Origin: Streptomyces mayonensis
GTDB lineage: Bacteria > Actinomycetota > Actinomycetes > Streptomycetales > Streptomycetaceae
Direction: 5' to 3'
DNA: 64,000 nucleotides
Assembly (NCBI RefSeq): GCF_018982965.1
Contig: NZ_JACBYP010000010.1
Span: forward strand, 1-64,000
The position numbers and the translations under genes were made by a program. This document shows, in pieces, positions 9,576 to 20,323 of this stretch; position 1 is the stretch's first letter, and the number at the start of each line of letters is the position of its first letter. The notes beneath the pieces are model-generated. The model saw nothing but the letters and a program-made list of their open reading frames with translations, was not told where the DNA came from and searched no databases.

Positions 9576-10954
9576 ACCCGGGGTGCCGTCAGTTCGGACT
9601 CCAGCGCGGCGAGCCGGGAGCGGTTGGCCGCCGTGGGGCGGACCGCGGCGAGTGCGCGCCAGACGTCGAGGTCGTCCTCGCCCCACGGCGCGTGTGCCCA
9701 GTCGGCCAGCAGGTCGGGGTCCTGCCGGGCCACCAGAGCGGCGCGCAGTCCGTCGGCGAGCCGGCGCCTGAGCCGGGCCACCGCCGGAGCCCGGGAACCG
9801 GGCAGCAGCGGACCGGCGTAGGCCGCCGCGGCCGCGGTGACCGCCCCCGACCGCAGCCGGCGCTCGACGGCGGCGGCGTCGGACTCCACGGGCATCGTGA
9901 GCCGGTACGGCCTCGACGCGAGACGGCCGGGGCCGAGGATCCCGCGCAGCCGGGCCAATTCGGCACGCAGGGTCACCGGTGGCACCGTCTCGTCCTCGTA
10001 CAGCGCGCACAGCAGCTCGTCGCCGGTCAGGCCCTCCGGGTGGTGGGCCAGCAGCACGACGATCTCGCTGTGCCGGCGGCTGAGCCGCACCCGGCGGCCG
10101 CCCGCCCCCAGCAGTGCCTCGTCACGGCCCAGCGCGGCCAGCTCGGCGGCCTCGGCCCCATGCTGCTCCGGAGTGAGCAGCGCCAGCTGCGACTCGGCGG
10201 CACGCGCCACCGCCTGCACGAACCCCAGACTGTGCGGATGCGCCAGACCGTCCCCGCCGGTGATGTCGACGGCGCCCAGTACCCTCCCGGTGCGGGGGTC
10301 GTGCACCGGGGCTGCCGCGCACGTCCACGGCTGGACTCGGCGTATGAAGTGCTCGGCCGAGAAGACCTGGACCGGACGCCCGACGGCGACCGCCGTGCCG
10401 GGGGCGTTCGTCCCGACCGCGGACTCCGACCACCGGGCCCCCGGTACGAAGTTCATCCGTCCCGCCCGGCGCCGAGTGGCCGGATGCCCCTCGACCCAGA
10501 GCAGTCTGCCGTGCGCGTCGCACACCGCCAGCAGGTGTTCGCCGTCGGACGCGAACGTACCCAGCAACTCCCGGAACAGCGGCATCACCCGCGCCAGCGG
10601 ATGTTCGGCCCGGTAGGCGCCGAGGTCGCCGTCCATGAGCTCGACGCTCGCCGTGCCGTCCGGGCCGACACCCGCCCGCACGGACCGGCGCCACGACTCC
10701 GCGACCACCGGACGCACGGGGCGCGGCACCGTCCCGGCCTCGGTGAACGTCGCGTGGGCCCGCCGCAGCGTCCGGGCACGCTCGACGGGATCGGCTCCCG
10801 GCTCCAGAGCCAGCCATGCGTCACTCAACTCGGCCTCCCCGGAATGCTCGGACAGTACGCGGAAGGGACTGCGACGGTATGCGGGCGGAATTCGGACGAG
10901 GACATCGTCACTCTGCGGACGGGCGCCGACAAGCACTCCGACCGGCCGGATCAC
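9569..10954 (-). CDS. GAF-domain transcriptional regulator (AcoR-like, lacking the AAA+ module)
   Basis: The protein (up to 461 residues) starts with a region typical of AcoR-type activators (VVAESWRRSVRAGV), followed by a GAF sensor domain (~residues 90-250, including FVPGARWSESAVGTNAPGT and VHDPRTGRVLGAVDITGG). The sigma-54-interacting AAA+ module of Gram-negative AcoR is absent. Instead the C-terminal ~170 residues contain a winged-helix-like segment (LSRRHSEIVVLLAHHPEGL). This architecture is common in Actinobacteria, which lack sigma-54. The start is uncertain: the frame is open to 10954 and the first ~35 residues are poorly typical, so a later start is possible. It probably controls the aldehyde dehydrogenase gene downstream. 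Confidence 0.8.
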   Translation of the reverse strand: MIRPVGVLVGARPQSDDVLVRIPPAYRRSPFRVLSEHSGEAELSDAWLALEPGADPVERARTLRRAHATFTEAGTVPRPVRPVVAESWRRSVRAGVGPDGTASVELMDGDLGAYRAEHPLARVMPLFRELLGTFASDGEHLLAVCDAHGRLLWVEGHPATRRRAGRMNFVPGARWSESAVGTNAPGTAVAVGRPVQVFSAEHFIRRVQPWTCAAAPVHDPRTGRVLGAVDITGGDGLAHPHSLGFVQAVARAAESQLALLTPEQHGAEAAELAALGRDEALLGAGGRRVRLSRRHSEIVVLLAHHPEGLTGDELLCALYEDETVPPVTLRAELARLRGILGPGRLASRPYRLTMPVESDAAAVERRLRSGAVTAAAAAYAGPLLPGSRAPAVARLRRRLADGLRAALVARQDPDLLADWAHAPWGEDDLDVWRALAAVRPTAANRSRLAALESELTAPRVW

Positions 10955-10975
10955 CCGGACAGGAGTTGGGGGCGG

Positions 10976-11581
10976 TCAGGCGAGGTTGACCAGTTCGATG
11001 TAGCGGGTCCAGTCCCAGTGGGGCCCCGGGTCGGTGTGGTCGCTGCCCGGCACCTCGTGGTGCGCGACGATGTGCGAGCGGTCCTTGGGAATGCCGTAGT
11101 CGGTGCAGATCGCCGCCGTGAGCCGGGCCGACTGCTCGTACATCGCGTCGGTGAAGTACTCGGGCCGGTCCACCCACCCCTCGTGCTCGATGCCGATGCT
11201 GCGGGTGTTGTAGTCCCAGTTGCCCGCGTGCCAGGCGATGTCCGTCTCGCGCACGCACTGCGCCACGTGCCCGTCCGCCGAGCGGACGACGTAGTGCGCG
11301 GAGACCTGCTTCTCGGGGTCGCGGAAGATGGCGAGCGTGTCGGCGTAGGTCTCCTGCGTGACATGGATGACCACGTAGTCCACGGGATAGCTGCCGGGGC
11401 GGCTCGACCGGCTGTAGTTGGAAGCGCTCGCGGCCTGCCACTCGGCAGACGGGTAGTCGACGGCGCGGGGCCGGGCCGCGGCCCGGGTACCGGAGAGCAG
11501 AGCAAACGGGGCGGCGGCGAGCGCGGCACCCATCAGGAGCCGCCGCCTGGTCGCGAACGGTACTGTCCTTTCCTTTTCCAT
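10976..11581 (-). CDS. Exported N-acetylmuramoyl-L-alanine amidase (amidase_2/PGRP fold)
   Basis: The 201-residue protein begins with a twin-arginine-like signal peptide (TRRRLLMGAALAAAPFALLS) and then carries one amidase_2 domain. Zinc-ligand candidates are His73 in VVIHVTQ and the His in SDHTDPG, with AHHEVPG preceding it; the SIGIEHEG segment is typical. It should cleave the lactyl-amide bond between MurNAc and the stem peptide outside the membrane. The frame extends upstream, but ATG 11581 follows a GAAAGGG ribosome site and starts the signal peptide. There is no separate wall-binding domain. Confidence 0.87.
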   Translation of the reverse strand: MEKERTVPFATRRRLLMGAALAAAPFALLSGTRAAARPRAVDYPSAEWQAASASNYSRSSRPGSYPVDYVVIHVTQETYADTLAIFRDPEKQVSAHYVVRSADGHVAQCVRETDIAWHAGNWDYNTRSIGIEHEGWVDRPEYFTDAMYEQSARLTAAICTDYGIPKDRSHIVAHHEVPGSDHTDPGPHWDWTRYIELVNLA

Positions 11582-11881
11582 GGACACTGCCCTTTCGTCA
11601 AAGGGGCCCTCGGGCCCCTTGTGTGAGGGGGGATCAGCGGTTCTCACCGGCTGAGGTGGGGGAACAGGGGCGGGGATCGGGGTGAAGTCACTTCGAGACG
11701 GACGTCCACCGCCCTGTGTGCGGGGTGCGTCCGCGTGAATCACCGTACGGCGAACGGAGATTGCGCAGAAGAACGCCGCGCCGTTCCGTGGACAGCCACC
11801 GCCTTGTGGATATCGCGCCCACTCGTTCGAGTGAAAACCCCGGAGGAAGGACCGTCTTCGGGTGAAGCAGCGAGGGCGGGT
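11582..11881. other. Intergenic region between the ROK regulator and amidase genes
   Basis: About 300 bp separate the end of the ROK regulator gene from the amidase start codon, both on the minus strand. Apart from the inverted repeat at 11601-11620 I see no gene and no strong terminator hairpin. Confidence 0.4.
11601..11620 (-). promoter_or_regulatory. Perfect inverted repeat in the amidase leader
   Basis: AAGGGGCCC at 11601-11609 and GGGCCCCTT at 11612-11620 form a 9-bp perfect inverted repeat with a 2-bp spacer. It lies 20 bp upstream of the amidase start codon, next to its ribosome site. It could be an operator or an RNA hairpin affecting translation; the sequence alone does not decide. 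Confidence 0.45.
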
Positions 11882-13090
11882 TCAGGCCCGCTCCGCCGCC
11901 CCCGCCGGGTCGTCCAGCACGGCCCGCACCACCGAGTGCGCGGCGCCGAGCAACGGCCCCTGCGGGCCCAGTTCCGACACGGAGACCGGGCAGGCCGGAC
12001 CGGCCGTGCGCCCCGCCAGTTCGGCGCGCAGCGACGGCAGCAGCCAGGGCGCGAGTCCCGCCAGCGCGCCGCCCAGTACCACGCTCTGCGGATCCAGCAG
12101 GTTGACCGCCCCGGTCAGCGCGATGCCGAGCGCCGTGCCCGCTTCGCGCAGCGCGCGCCGCACATTCTCGTCGCCGTCCGCCGCCCGCCCCGCGAGCAGC
12201 CCGACGCGGTCCTCGCCGGACTCCACACCCGCGGCGCGCAGCACCGCCTTCTCACCCGCGTACTGCTCCAGGCAGCCACGCCCGCCGCAGGCACAGGCCG
12301 GTCCCTCGGGGCGGACAGGCACGTGGCCCAGCTCGCCGGCGAACCCCCGGGTGCCGCGCAGCACCCTGCCGTCGAAGACCACGGCAGCTCCGATGCCGAT
12401 CTCGGCCGAGACGTGCAGGAAGTCCCGTGGCGTGCCGTCACCGAGCCACAGCTCGGCAAGCGCACCGAAGTTGGCCTCGTTGTCCACCGTCAGCGGCCAG
12501 TCCGGGGGCAGCAGGGCACCGAGGTCGGCGTGCTGCCAGTCCAGGTTGGGGGCGCGTACGACGGTCCGCCCGTCCCGTGCCACCAGGCCCGGCACCGCCA
12601 CCGCGAGCCCGGCAGGCCACAGACCCTCGCCCTCCGCCTCGGTGACGACCCGCCGCACCAGGCCGGTGAGCCGTTCGAGCACCGGTTCCAGTGAGGTGTC
12701 CCGGTTGCTGCCGTACCGCACGGCGCGGGCCCGTACCGCGCCGCGCAGGTCGACAGCGCAGACCGCCAGGTGGTCCACGCCGATCTCGGCGCCGATTCCG
12801 GCCGGGCCCCGTGCGCTGACCGCGAGTGCGGACCCGGGCCGTCCGACCCGGCCGGGACGCTCCGCGGGGCCCAGTTCCTCCAGCAGGCCCGAGCCGATGA
12901 GCTCGTCCACGAGCGTCGACACCGCCGCACGCGTCAGCCCGATCCGTGAGGCGACGGCGGCCCGGGACAGCGGGCCCTCGGCGCTGACGGTGTGCATCAC
13001 CCGGGAGAGATTCCGGCGGCGCATTCCCTGCTGGGTGTCGGGCAGGCGCCCGGGGCGGCCCGGGCGGGCTTCGTGCGGCGGTGCGGTCAT
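11882..13090 (-). CDS. xylR: ROK-family transcriptional regulator (XylR-like)
   Basis: The 402-residue protein has an N-terminal winged-helix DNA-binding domain (LSRAAVASRIGLTRAAVSTLV) followed by a ROK sugar-sensing domain. It carries the zinc-binding CACGGRGCLEQYAG signature and the IGIGAAVVFDGRVLRGTRG glycine-rich segment. It lies 168 bp downstream of xylB on the same strand and close to xylA, which makes it the obvious xylose-responsive repressor. ATG 13090 is preceded by AGAGG. The symbol rests on context rather than on proof of ligand. Confidence 0.85.
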   Translation of the reverse strand: MTAPPHEARPGRPGRLPDTQQGMRRRNLSRVMHTVSAEGPLSRAAVASRIGLTRAAVSTLVDELIGSGLLEELGPAERPGRVGRPGSALAVSARGPAGIGAEIGVDHLAVCAVDLRGAVRARAVRYGSNRDTSLEPVLERLTGLVRRVVTEAEGEGLWPAGLAVAVPGLVARDGRTVVRAPNLDWQHADLGALLPPDWPLTVDNEANFGALAELWLGDGTPRDFLHVSAEIGIGAAVVFDGRVLRGTRGFAGELGHVPVRPEGPACACGGRGCLEQYAGEKAVLRAAGVESGEDRVGLLAGRAADGDENVRRALREAGTALGIALTGAVNLLDPQSVVLGGALAGLAPWLLPSLRAELAGRTAGPACPVSVSELGPQGPLLGAAHSVVRAVLDDPAGAAERA

Positions 13091-13137
13091 GCCTCTGTCA
13101 TTTCCTTGGTCGTCCGTCCGTCTGCCCCCGTCTGCCC

Positions 13138-13155
13138 GGCCCGGGGCGCCGGGCC
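13138..13155 (-). terminator. Possible hairpin terminator after xylB
   Basis: GGCCCGG (13138-13144) and CCGGGCC (13149-13155) can pair with a 4-nt loop between xylB and the regulator gene. The stem is short and has no T-tract, so termination here is only a suggestion. Confidence 0.3.
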
Positions 13156-13258
13156 CCGCGACGCCGGCGCACGGCGCCCGGACCTGTGCCGGCGGTGTGC
13201 CGCCCGCGAGCGGTCCGCGGAGCCGTCCGTCGGTGCTGCCGACCGGGCCGGCGCGTCG

Positions 13259-14704
13259 TCAGCGGGAGTCCGGGGCCCGCTCCAGCAGCGGTGCCGCGTC
13301 GGAGAGTACCCCGGTGATCCTGGTCAGCGTCGCCTCGTCCCGTTCCACGGCGTCCAGCACCGGTCCGGCTGCCGTGTTCCAGCGCCGCGCCACCGCGGCG
13401 GCGTCCTCGCCGGTGAGCAGTCCCGCTGCCTGTGCCGCCGCGCCGAGCGCGACCAGCTCCCTCGCCTCCGGTATCTGGACGGGGCGCCCGGACAACCGCC
13501 TTACGGTCTGCTGCCAGGCCGCACCGCGCGCCCCGCCGCCGATCAGCAGCAGCGGTGCTGACGGGTCCGCGTCGGCGTCGAGGACCAGGTCGAGGGCGGC
13601 GAGCAGGGAATGGACGGCGCCGTCGTAGGCGGCCTGGAGCAGTTGGCCGGCGGTTGTGTCGTGGCGCAGCCCGGTGAGCAGGCCGGAGGAGTGCGGGAGG
13701 TTCGGAGTGCGTTCGCCGTCCAGGAAGGGCAGGAGAGTGGCCTCGGTGCCGGGTTCGACGGCTTCCCGGTCCAGACGCAGCAGCGTCGCGACGCGGTCGA
13801 CGGCGAGCGTGCAGTTCAGGGTGCAGGCCAGCGGCAGCCAGTCGCCGCGTGCGTCGGCGAAGCCCGCCACGGTGCCGGTGGGGTCGGCGGGGCGGTGCCG
13901 CGACACGGCGTACACGGTGCCGGACGTGCCGAGGCTCATCACCGGCACGCCGGGAGGCAGCCCGAGCCCCAGCGCGGCGGCCGCGTTGTCGCCGGTGCCC
14001 GCGGCCACCAGGGTGCCCCTGGAGAACGGCAGGCCGTGGCCGTCGCGCACGGTGCCGGCCACCTCTGCGGGCCGCACCACGCGGGGCAGCAGCGCCGGAT
14101 CGAGTCCCACGCGCGCGAGCGTCTCCTCGTCGTACGCCTCCGTGCCCGCCGCCCACCACCCGGTGCCGGACGCGTCGCCGCGGTCGGTGGTCCCCTCACC
14201 GGTGAGCCGCTCGGTGAGGTAGTCGTGGGGGAGGCGTACGGCCTTCACCGCGCGGAGCGCGTCCGGCTCGTTCTCCGCCAGCCAGGCCCACTTGGTGACC
14301 GTGAAGGAGGCGCTGGGCACACTGCCCGTGCGCTCCGCCCAGGACTTGGGACCGCCCAGCTCGTCGATCAGGCGGCGGGCCTGCGGGGCCGAGCGCACGT
14401 CGTTCCACAGCAGAGCCGGGCGTACGGGCTCGCCCCGGGCGTCCAGTGTGACCAGGCCGTGCTGCTGTCCGCCGATCGACACCGCGGCGGCCTCGCGGGC
14501 TGCGTCGCCGCACTGGTGGAGGGCCTCGCCCAACGCGTCCCACCACTGGCGCGGATCGCTCTCGCGGCCCGCCCCGGAGGTGACGGTGTGGGGGGCCTGA
14601 CCGCTCGCGACGACCCGCCCGGTGGCCGCGTCGACGACCAGCGCCTTGGTGGACTGGGTGGACGTGTCCACGCCGACGACGAGCGGACCTTCGGCTGCTG
14701 ACAT
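13259..14704 (-). CDS. xylB: Xylulokinase
   Basis: The 481-residue protein is a FGGY-family sugar kinase that phosphorylates D-xylulose to D-xylulose 5-phosphate. The ATP-binding N-terminus VVGVDTSTQSTKALVVDA, the substrate segment ISIGGQQHGLV, the catalytic Asp region AAGTGDNAAAALGLG and the C-terminal LLLIGGGARG are present. ATG 14704 has an AGGGAGA ribosome site; an in-frame upstream extension to 14809 is unlikely. It is divergent from xylA across a 154-bp region and is followed by the ROK regulator gene, completing a compact xylose-use locus. Confidence 0.95.
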   Translation of the reverse strand: MSAAEGPLVVGVDTSTQSTKALVVDAATGRVVASGQAPHTVTSGAGRESDPRQWWDALGEALHQCGDAAREAAAVSIGGQQHGLVTLDARGEPVRPALLWNDVRSAPQARRLIDELGGPKSWAERTGSVPSASFTVTKWAWLAENEPDALRAVKAVRLPHDYLTERLTGEGTTDRGDASGTGWWAAGTEAYDEETLARVGLDPALLPRVVRPAEVAGTVRDGHGLPFSRGTLVAAGTGDNAAAALGLGLPPGVPVMSLGTSGTVYAVSRHRPADPTGTVAGFADARGDWLPLACTLNCTLAVDRVATLLRLDREAVEPGTEATLLPFLDGERTPNLPHSSGLLTGLRHDTTAGQLLQAAYDGAVHSLLAALDLVLDADADPSAPLLLIGGGARGAAWQQTVRRLSGRPVQIPEARELVALGAAAQAAGLLTGEDAAAVARRWNTAAGPVLDAVERDEATLTRITGVLSDAAPLLERAPDSR

Positions 14705-14789
14705 CGCGCTCTCCCTCTTCCGCGGGTCCTGGGACCCGGCCTTCATTCCTTCGGGGACACCTTGTCCCTTCCCAGGACCGTGTGTGCAT

Positions 14790-16022
<1,233 letters not shown>

Positions 16023-16080
16023 GACACCCCGCGGAGCGACTCCGCCAGGACACCCGCGGAACCACTCGCTCTCCGCGCGC

Positions 16081-16120
16081 GGGCTCCGGCCCCCTTCCGT
16101 ACGGGAGGGGGCCGGAGCCC
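16081..16120. terminator. Strong hairpin between xylA and the SWIM gene
   Basis: A 15-bp perfect stem pairs 16081-16095 with 16106-16120 around a 10-nt loop that itself contains CCGTACGG. It lies 58 bp after the xylA stop and 49 bp from the end of the convergent SWIM gene, so it can serve both. No T-tract follows, as usual in Streptomyces. Confidence 0.8.
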
Positions 16121-16169
16121 GTCCCGGGGGCTCTTCGCGGCCGCTCCCCTCAGTCCTCGGGGCCGAACG

Positions 16170-17435
16170 TCAGAGCTCGTCCCCCGCTGCAGGCGCCATG
16201 GAGGCCAGAGCCGTCGCAGGGTCCTGCGCGGGCTCACCCGCGGGTACCCAGCGCCCGCCCTCCTCGCGGTACGGCCACCAACGCCCCTCGCGGTCCAGAC
16301 GCAGCTGCCGCGGCGCGCCCACCACGGTCCACCGGTTGGCCCGTGCCCGCAGGGACGGGCGCTCGTCCTCGTCCCAGGCGGAGTCCAGCGCGGCACGCGC
16401 GCGTGCCAGTGTGTCGCTCTCCACCGCCCATTCGTCCTCGAGTACCGACAGCGCGCTCCGCCCCCCGAGCCGCCACGCCCGGACGGCGACGGACAGCGCG
16501 TCCCGGGTGCGCCCCGAGCCCTGCGCGAGCCGGTCCAGTACCTCCGCTCCGGGGCCGCCCGCGGCCAGGCGTACCGCGTCCTGTGCCGGGGTCGGTTCCC
16601 CGTCCACGGGCTGCCGCGCGTGTCCGTCCCGCAGGGCTCCGGCGAGCAGGCGGTGTGCCTCCGACGCCGCTCGGGCGGCCAGGAAGGCAACGGCGGACGG
16701 GTCGACGCCGGGCGGGGGCGCCGTCTCGGTGTCCAGCGACGGGGGGACGCCGGGGCCGTCGCCGAGGACGGGCGGCGCGGGCAGCGGAGGCAGTACGTGC
16801 CCCGCCGCGTACGCCTCGGCGGCGTCCACACCCTCCGGCCGGGCCACGCTGTCCCCGGCGGGTGCGGCGCCGTGCGTGTGGAGCGCGTCGAGTACGGCGT
16901 CCTCAGCGCGGCCACGCATCAGCAGCAGGACGAAGGGATCCTGGTCCAGCAGCCTGGCGACCTGGTAGCAGAGCGCGGCGGTGTGCCCGCAGTGGTCCCA
17001 TGCTCCGCACTCGCACTCCGGTTCGAGGTCACCCATCCCGGGCAGGAGCTCGATGCCGGCGGTCGCGGCGTCCTCCACGAGGTGCGGCGGCATGTCGCGG
17101 TCCAGCAGCGCCGCGACGTGCCCGGACCGTTCGATCGCCATCTCGGCGAAGCGGTCCCACTGGGCGTCGGAGAGCTGCTCCAGCAGGACGTCGGCCCGAT
17201 GCGCCGTACCGTCCCGGTCCTGTACGACCGCGGTGATGCGCCCCGGCCGCACCGACACCGCTCCGACCGCTCCCGCACGCGCCAGTCGCCGCCCCGCCTT
17301 CACCTGCGCCGCGTCCATCGCCGCGTCCTCCAGGGCCTTGAGCCAGGCCCGTCCCCACCATGTCCCGGCGAAACCCCGCCCGTGCGCGGGCGGCAGGGCG
17401 GAGAACGTCCGTTCCGTGTCCTCGTACCGGCTCAT
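16170..17435 (-). CDS. SWIM zinc-finger protein
   Basis: The 421-residue protein carries a SWIM zinc-binding motif (CECGAWDHCGH) near residue 145, in the context PECECGAWDHCGHTAALCYQVA. Its N-terminus (FAGTWWGRAWLKALED) is typical of actinobacterial SWIM proteins encoded beside SNF2 helicases. The motif suggests DNA or protein binding. ATG 17435 overlaps the helicase stop codon by four bases (ATGA), indicating translational coupling and a joint role. Residues ~170-310 are acidic and rich in Pro and Ala and are less conserved in appearance. Confidence 0.85.
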   Translation of the reverse strand: MSRYEDTERTFSALPPAHGRGFAGTWWGRAWLKALEDAAMDAAQVKAGRRLARAGAVGAVSVRPGRITAVVQDRDGTAHRADVLLEQLSDAQWDRFAEMAIERSGHVAALLDRDMPPHLVEDAATAGIELLPGMGDLEPECECGAWDHCGHTAALCYQVARLLDQDPFVLLLMRGRAEDAVLDALHTHGAAPAGDSVARPEGVDAAEAYAAGHVLPPLPAPPVLGDGPGVPPSLDTETAPPPGVDPSAVAFLAARAASEAHRLLAGALRDGHARQPVDGEPTPAQDAVRLAAGGPGAEVLDRLAQGSGRTRDALSVAVRAWRLGGRSALSVLEDEWAVESDTLARARAALDSAWDEDERPSLRARANRWTVVGAPRQLRLDREGRWWPYREEGGRWVPAGEPAQDPATALASMAPAAGDEL

Positions 17436-20323
17436 CGCGTACCCCCTCGCAGTTCCACCAGGTCGGCCAGTTCCGCGTCCGTCAGTTCGGTGAGCGCCGC
17501 CTCGCCCGTGCCCAGTACCGCGTCGGCGAGTTCCCTCTTGCGGTGCAGCAGCGCCGCGATCCGGTCCTCGATCGTCCCCTCGGCGATCAGGCGGTGCACC
17601 TGTACGGCGCGGGTCTGGCCGATGCGGTGGGCGCGGTCGGTGGCCTGGGCCTCGACGGCGGGGTTCCACCAGCGGTCGTAGTGCACGACGTGCTCCGCGC
17701 GCGTGAGGTTCAGCCCGGTGCCGGCCGCCTTCAACGACAGCAGGAAGACCGGTGCCTCTCCGTCCTGGAACTGCCGCACCAGCGACTCCCGTGCCGCGAC
17801 CGAGGTGCCGCCGTGCAGGAGCAGCGACGTCACACCGCGCGCGGCAAGGTGCTGCTCAAGGAGGCGCGCCATCTGCACGTACTGGGTGAAGACCAGGGTG
17901 CTCGCCCCCTCGCTGAGGATCGTGTCGAGCAACTCGTCCAGCAGCTCCAGCTTTCCGGACCGGCCGGTGATCCTCGGCCGGTCCTCCTTGAGGTACTGCG
18001 CGGGGTGGTTGCAGATCTGCTTGAGGGCCGTGAGCAGCTTCACGATCATGCCTCGCCTGGCCATGCTGTCCGCCCCGGCGATCTCCGCCAGCGCCTCGCG
18101 CACCACCGCCTCGTACAGGCCCGTCTGTTCCGCGGTCAGGGACACCGGATGGTCGGTCTCCGTCTTGGGGGGCAGCTCCGGCGCGATTCCCGGGTCAGAC
18201 TTGCGGCGACGCAGCAGGAAGGGCCGTACGAGCCGCGCCAGGCGCTCCGCAGCCGCCTGGTCCTGGCCGCCCTCGACGGCCTGGGCATAGCGCCGGCGGA
18301 AGGCGCCGAGTCCGCCCAGCAGGCCCGGTGTGGCCCAGTCCAGGACGGCCCACAACTCCGAGAGGTTGTTCTCCACCGGGGTGCCGGTGAGTGCCACGCG
18401 CGCGCGGGCGCCGACGGTACGCAGCTGCCGCGCGGTCTCCGAGTACGGGTTCTTCACGTGCTGGGCCTCGTCCGCCACCACCATGCCCCACGGAACGGCG
18501 GCGAGCCGGTCGCTGTCCAGACGCATGGTGCCGTAGGTGGTCAGCACGAACTCGCCGTCCGCGAGGGCCTCCAGGTCGCGCCGGGAGCCGTGGAACCGGC
18601 GCACGGGCGTGCCGGGCGCGAACCGCTCGATCTCACGCTGCCAGTTGCCCATCAGGGAGGTCGGACAGACGACCAGAGTGGGCCCGGCGGCGTCCGCGTC
18701 GGTCTGCCGGTGCAGGTGGAGGGCGATCAGCGTGATGGTCTTGCCGAGCCCCATGTCGTCGGCCAGACAGCAGCCCAGACCCAACGACGTCATGCGGACC
18801 AGCCAGTTGAGGCCCCGGCGCTGGTAGTCGCGCAGGGTGGCGTCGAGCGCCGCAGGCTGTGCGACGGTGTCCTGCGCCTCCGGATCGGCGAGTCGCTCCC
18901 GCAGCTCTGCCAGCCATCCGGTGGGGCGCACCTCCACGCGGCGTCCGTCGACCTCCGTCGAGCCCGTCAGGACGGAGGCGAGCGCGTCGACCGGTCTGAT
19001 TCTGTGGTCCTGCCGTGCCCGCGCGCGGCGCGCCTCGTCGGGATCGACCAGCACCCACTGCTCCCGCAGGCGCACCACGGGGCGGTTCGCCTCGGCCAGC
19101 AGGTCCAGTTCCCCGCGCGTGAGCCCCTCGCCGCCCAGGGCGAACGTCCAGTTGAAGGCGAGCAGCGAGTCGGCGGACAGGAGCGACGGTCCGGTCCCGG
19201 ACATGTCCGTGCGGCCGGCCTGGGCGCCGTCGGGCGGCCCGACCTCCGCGCGGGCGCTCAGGTCGCGTGCCAGCTCCTTCGGCCAGTGCACGTCGACTCC
19301 CGCACCGGCGAGCGCCCGGGATCCGGTGCCGAGCAGTTCGGTGACCTCTTCGTCGGCGAGTTCGACGGCGTCCGGCACGGCGGCCGACAACAGGGGCGTG
19401 AGGGCGGGCCAGGCCCGTGCCGCACGGCGCAGGGCGAGCAGGGCGTCCATCTGCGTGCGCGTACCGAATCCGTCGCCCACGGTGCCGGCCCACACCTCGG
19501 AGGTGTCCGCGACGAGCGCGGGATCGCTGACGCTGTGCACCTGCGGCACGATCCGGAAGGCGGGCCGGGCCTCCTCGGGCGCGGCGGCCGACAGGCCCCG
19601 CACTTCCACGCGCAGGGAGAGCCGGACGCCGGTGTCGTGCCCGGCGGCGACATCGGCGGCCCACTCGCCCAGCTCGGGCGTCCGCCGGAGCTCGTGGGAG
19701 GCGTACACGGGTCCGGCCGTCACGAGTCCGGCCGCGGGGGAGCGGGGAAGCGTGTCGGCGACGGCGTCCAGGAAGGCGCGCACCAGCCGCTCCGGTTCGG
19801 GCAGCCGGGCGGGCCCGGGGGTGTCGACCGGGACGGCGTGTGCCTCCGGCGGCATGGCGGCGGCGAGGTGGCGAACCCGTTCGGTCTCCTCCGCTCCCAG
19901 CGGACCGGCGCGCCAGGCGTCGTGGCCCTTCGTGGACAGGCCGGGCAGCAGCAGCCCGCGTGCCACGACGTGCAGGGCCTCGGTCGCGACGGCGCCCCAG
20001 AACACCGACGCCCGGTGGCTGTCCGCTCTCACACGCGCGCGTGTGAGGACCGGCAGCGCCGCCCGTACCGGCAGGAGCAGAGCGGGCACGCTCACCCTCG
20101 CCACGCCGTCGCTGCCCGGCAGCAGGACCGTCAGGTCGTCGACCGTCGGCCGTTCGCCGAGCCCCGACGGAACGGTTCCGGGCGGCTCGCCGTCGGGCCT
20201 CCAGAACGCGATCCTGCCGGTGCGGGCCGGATCACCGGGCAGGAAGGTGGCACAGCAGCCGACGAGCGCGGGGGTCTCAGAAGCGGGGGCCTCAGAAGAT
20301 GGTGCGGGGAGATCCGTCTGCAC
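17432..20323 (-). CDS. SNF2-family DEAD/DEAH-box helicase
   Basis: The 963-residue protein is a Swi2/Snf2-type ATPase. Its C-terminal ~480 residues contain the full helicase core: motif I DDMGLGKTITLIALHLHR, motif Ia VVCPTSLMGNW, motif II DEAQHVKNP, motif III ALTGTPVENN, and motifs V/VI in AAGTGLNLTRAEHVVHYDRW and ATDRAHRIGQTR. The N-terminal ~450 residues are the poorly characterised domain found in bacterial members. Such proteins move along double-stranded DNA and remodel protein-DNA complexes, probably in repair or transcription recycling. It is the first gene of a two-gene unit with the SWIM protein. Confidence 0.92.
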   Translation of the reverse strand: MQTDLPAPSSEAPASETPALVGCCATFLPGDPARTGRIAFWRPDGEPPGTVPSGLGERPTVDDLTVLLPGSDGVARVSVPALLLPVRAALPVLTRARVRADSHRASVFWGAVATEALHVVARGLLLPGLSTKGHDAWRAGPLGAEETERVRHLAAAMPPEAHAVPVDTPGPARLPEPERLVRAFLDAVADTLPRSPAAGLVTAGPVYASHELRRTPELGEWAADVAAGHDTGVRLSLRVEVRGLSAAAPEEARPAFRIVPQVHSVSDPALVADTSEVWAGTVGDGFGTRTQMDALLALRRAARAWPALTPLLSAAVPDAVELADEEVTELLGTGSRALAGAGVDVHWPKELARDLSARAEVGPPDGAQAGRTDMSGTGPSLLSADSLLAFNWTFALGGEGLTRGELDLLAEANRPVVRLREQWVLVDPDEARRARARQDHRIRPVDALASVLTGSTEVDGRRVEVRPTGWLAELRERLADPEAQDTVAQPAALDATLRDYQRRGLNWLVRMTSLGLGCCLADDMGLGKTITLIALHLHRQTDADAAGPTLVVCPTSLMGNWQREIERFAPGTPVRRFHGSRRDLEALADGEFVLTTYGTMRLDSDRLAAVPWGMVVADEAQHVKNPYSETARQLRTVGARARVALTGTPVENNLSELWAVLDWATPGLLGGLGAFRRRYAQAVEGGQDQAAAERLARLVRPFLLRRRKSDPGIAPELPPKTETDHPVSLTAEQTGLYEAVVREALAEIAGADSMARRGMIVKLLTALKQICNHPAQYLKEDRPRITGRSGKLELLDELLDTILSEGASTLVFTQYVQMARLLEQHLAARGVTSLLLHGGTSVAARESLVRQFQDGEAPVFLLSLKAAGTGLNLTRAEHVVHYDRWWNPAVEAQATDRAHRIGQTRAVQVHRLIAEGTIEDRIAALLHRKRELADAVLGTGEAALTELTDAELADLVELRGGTR

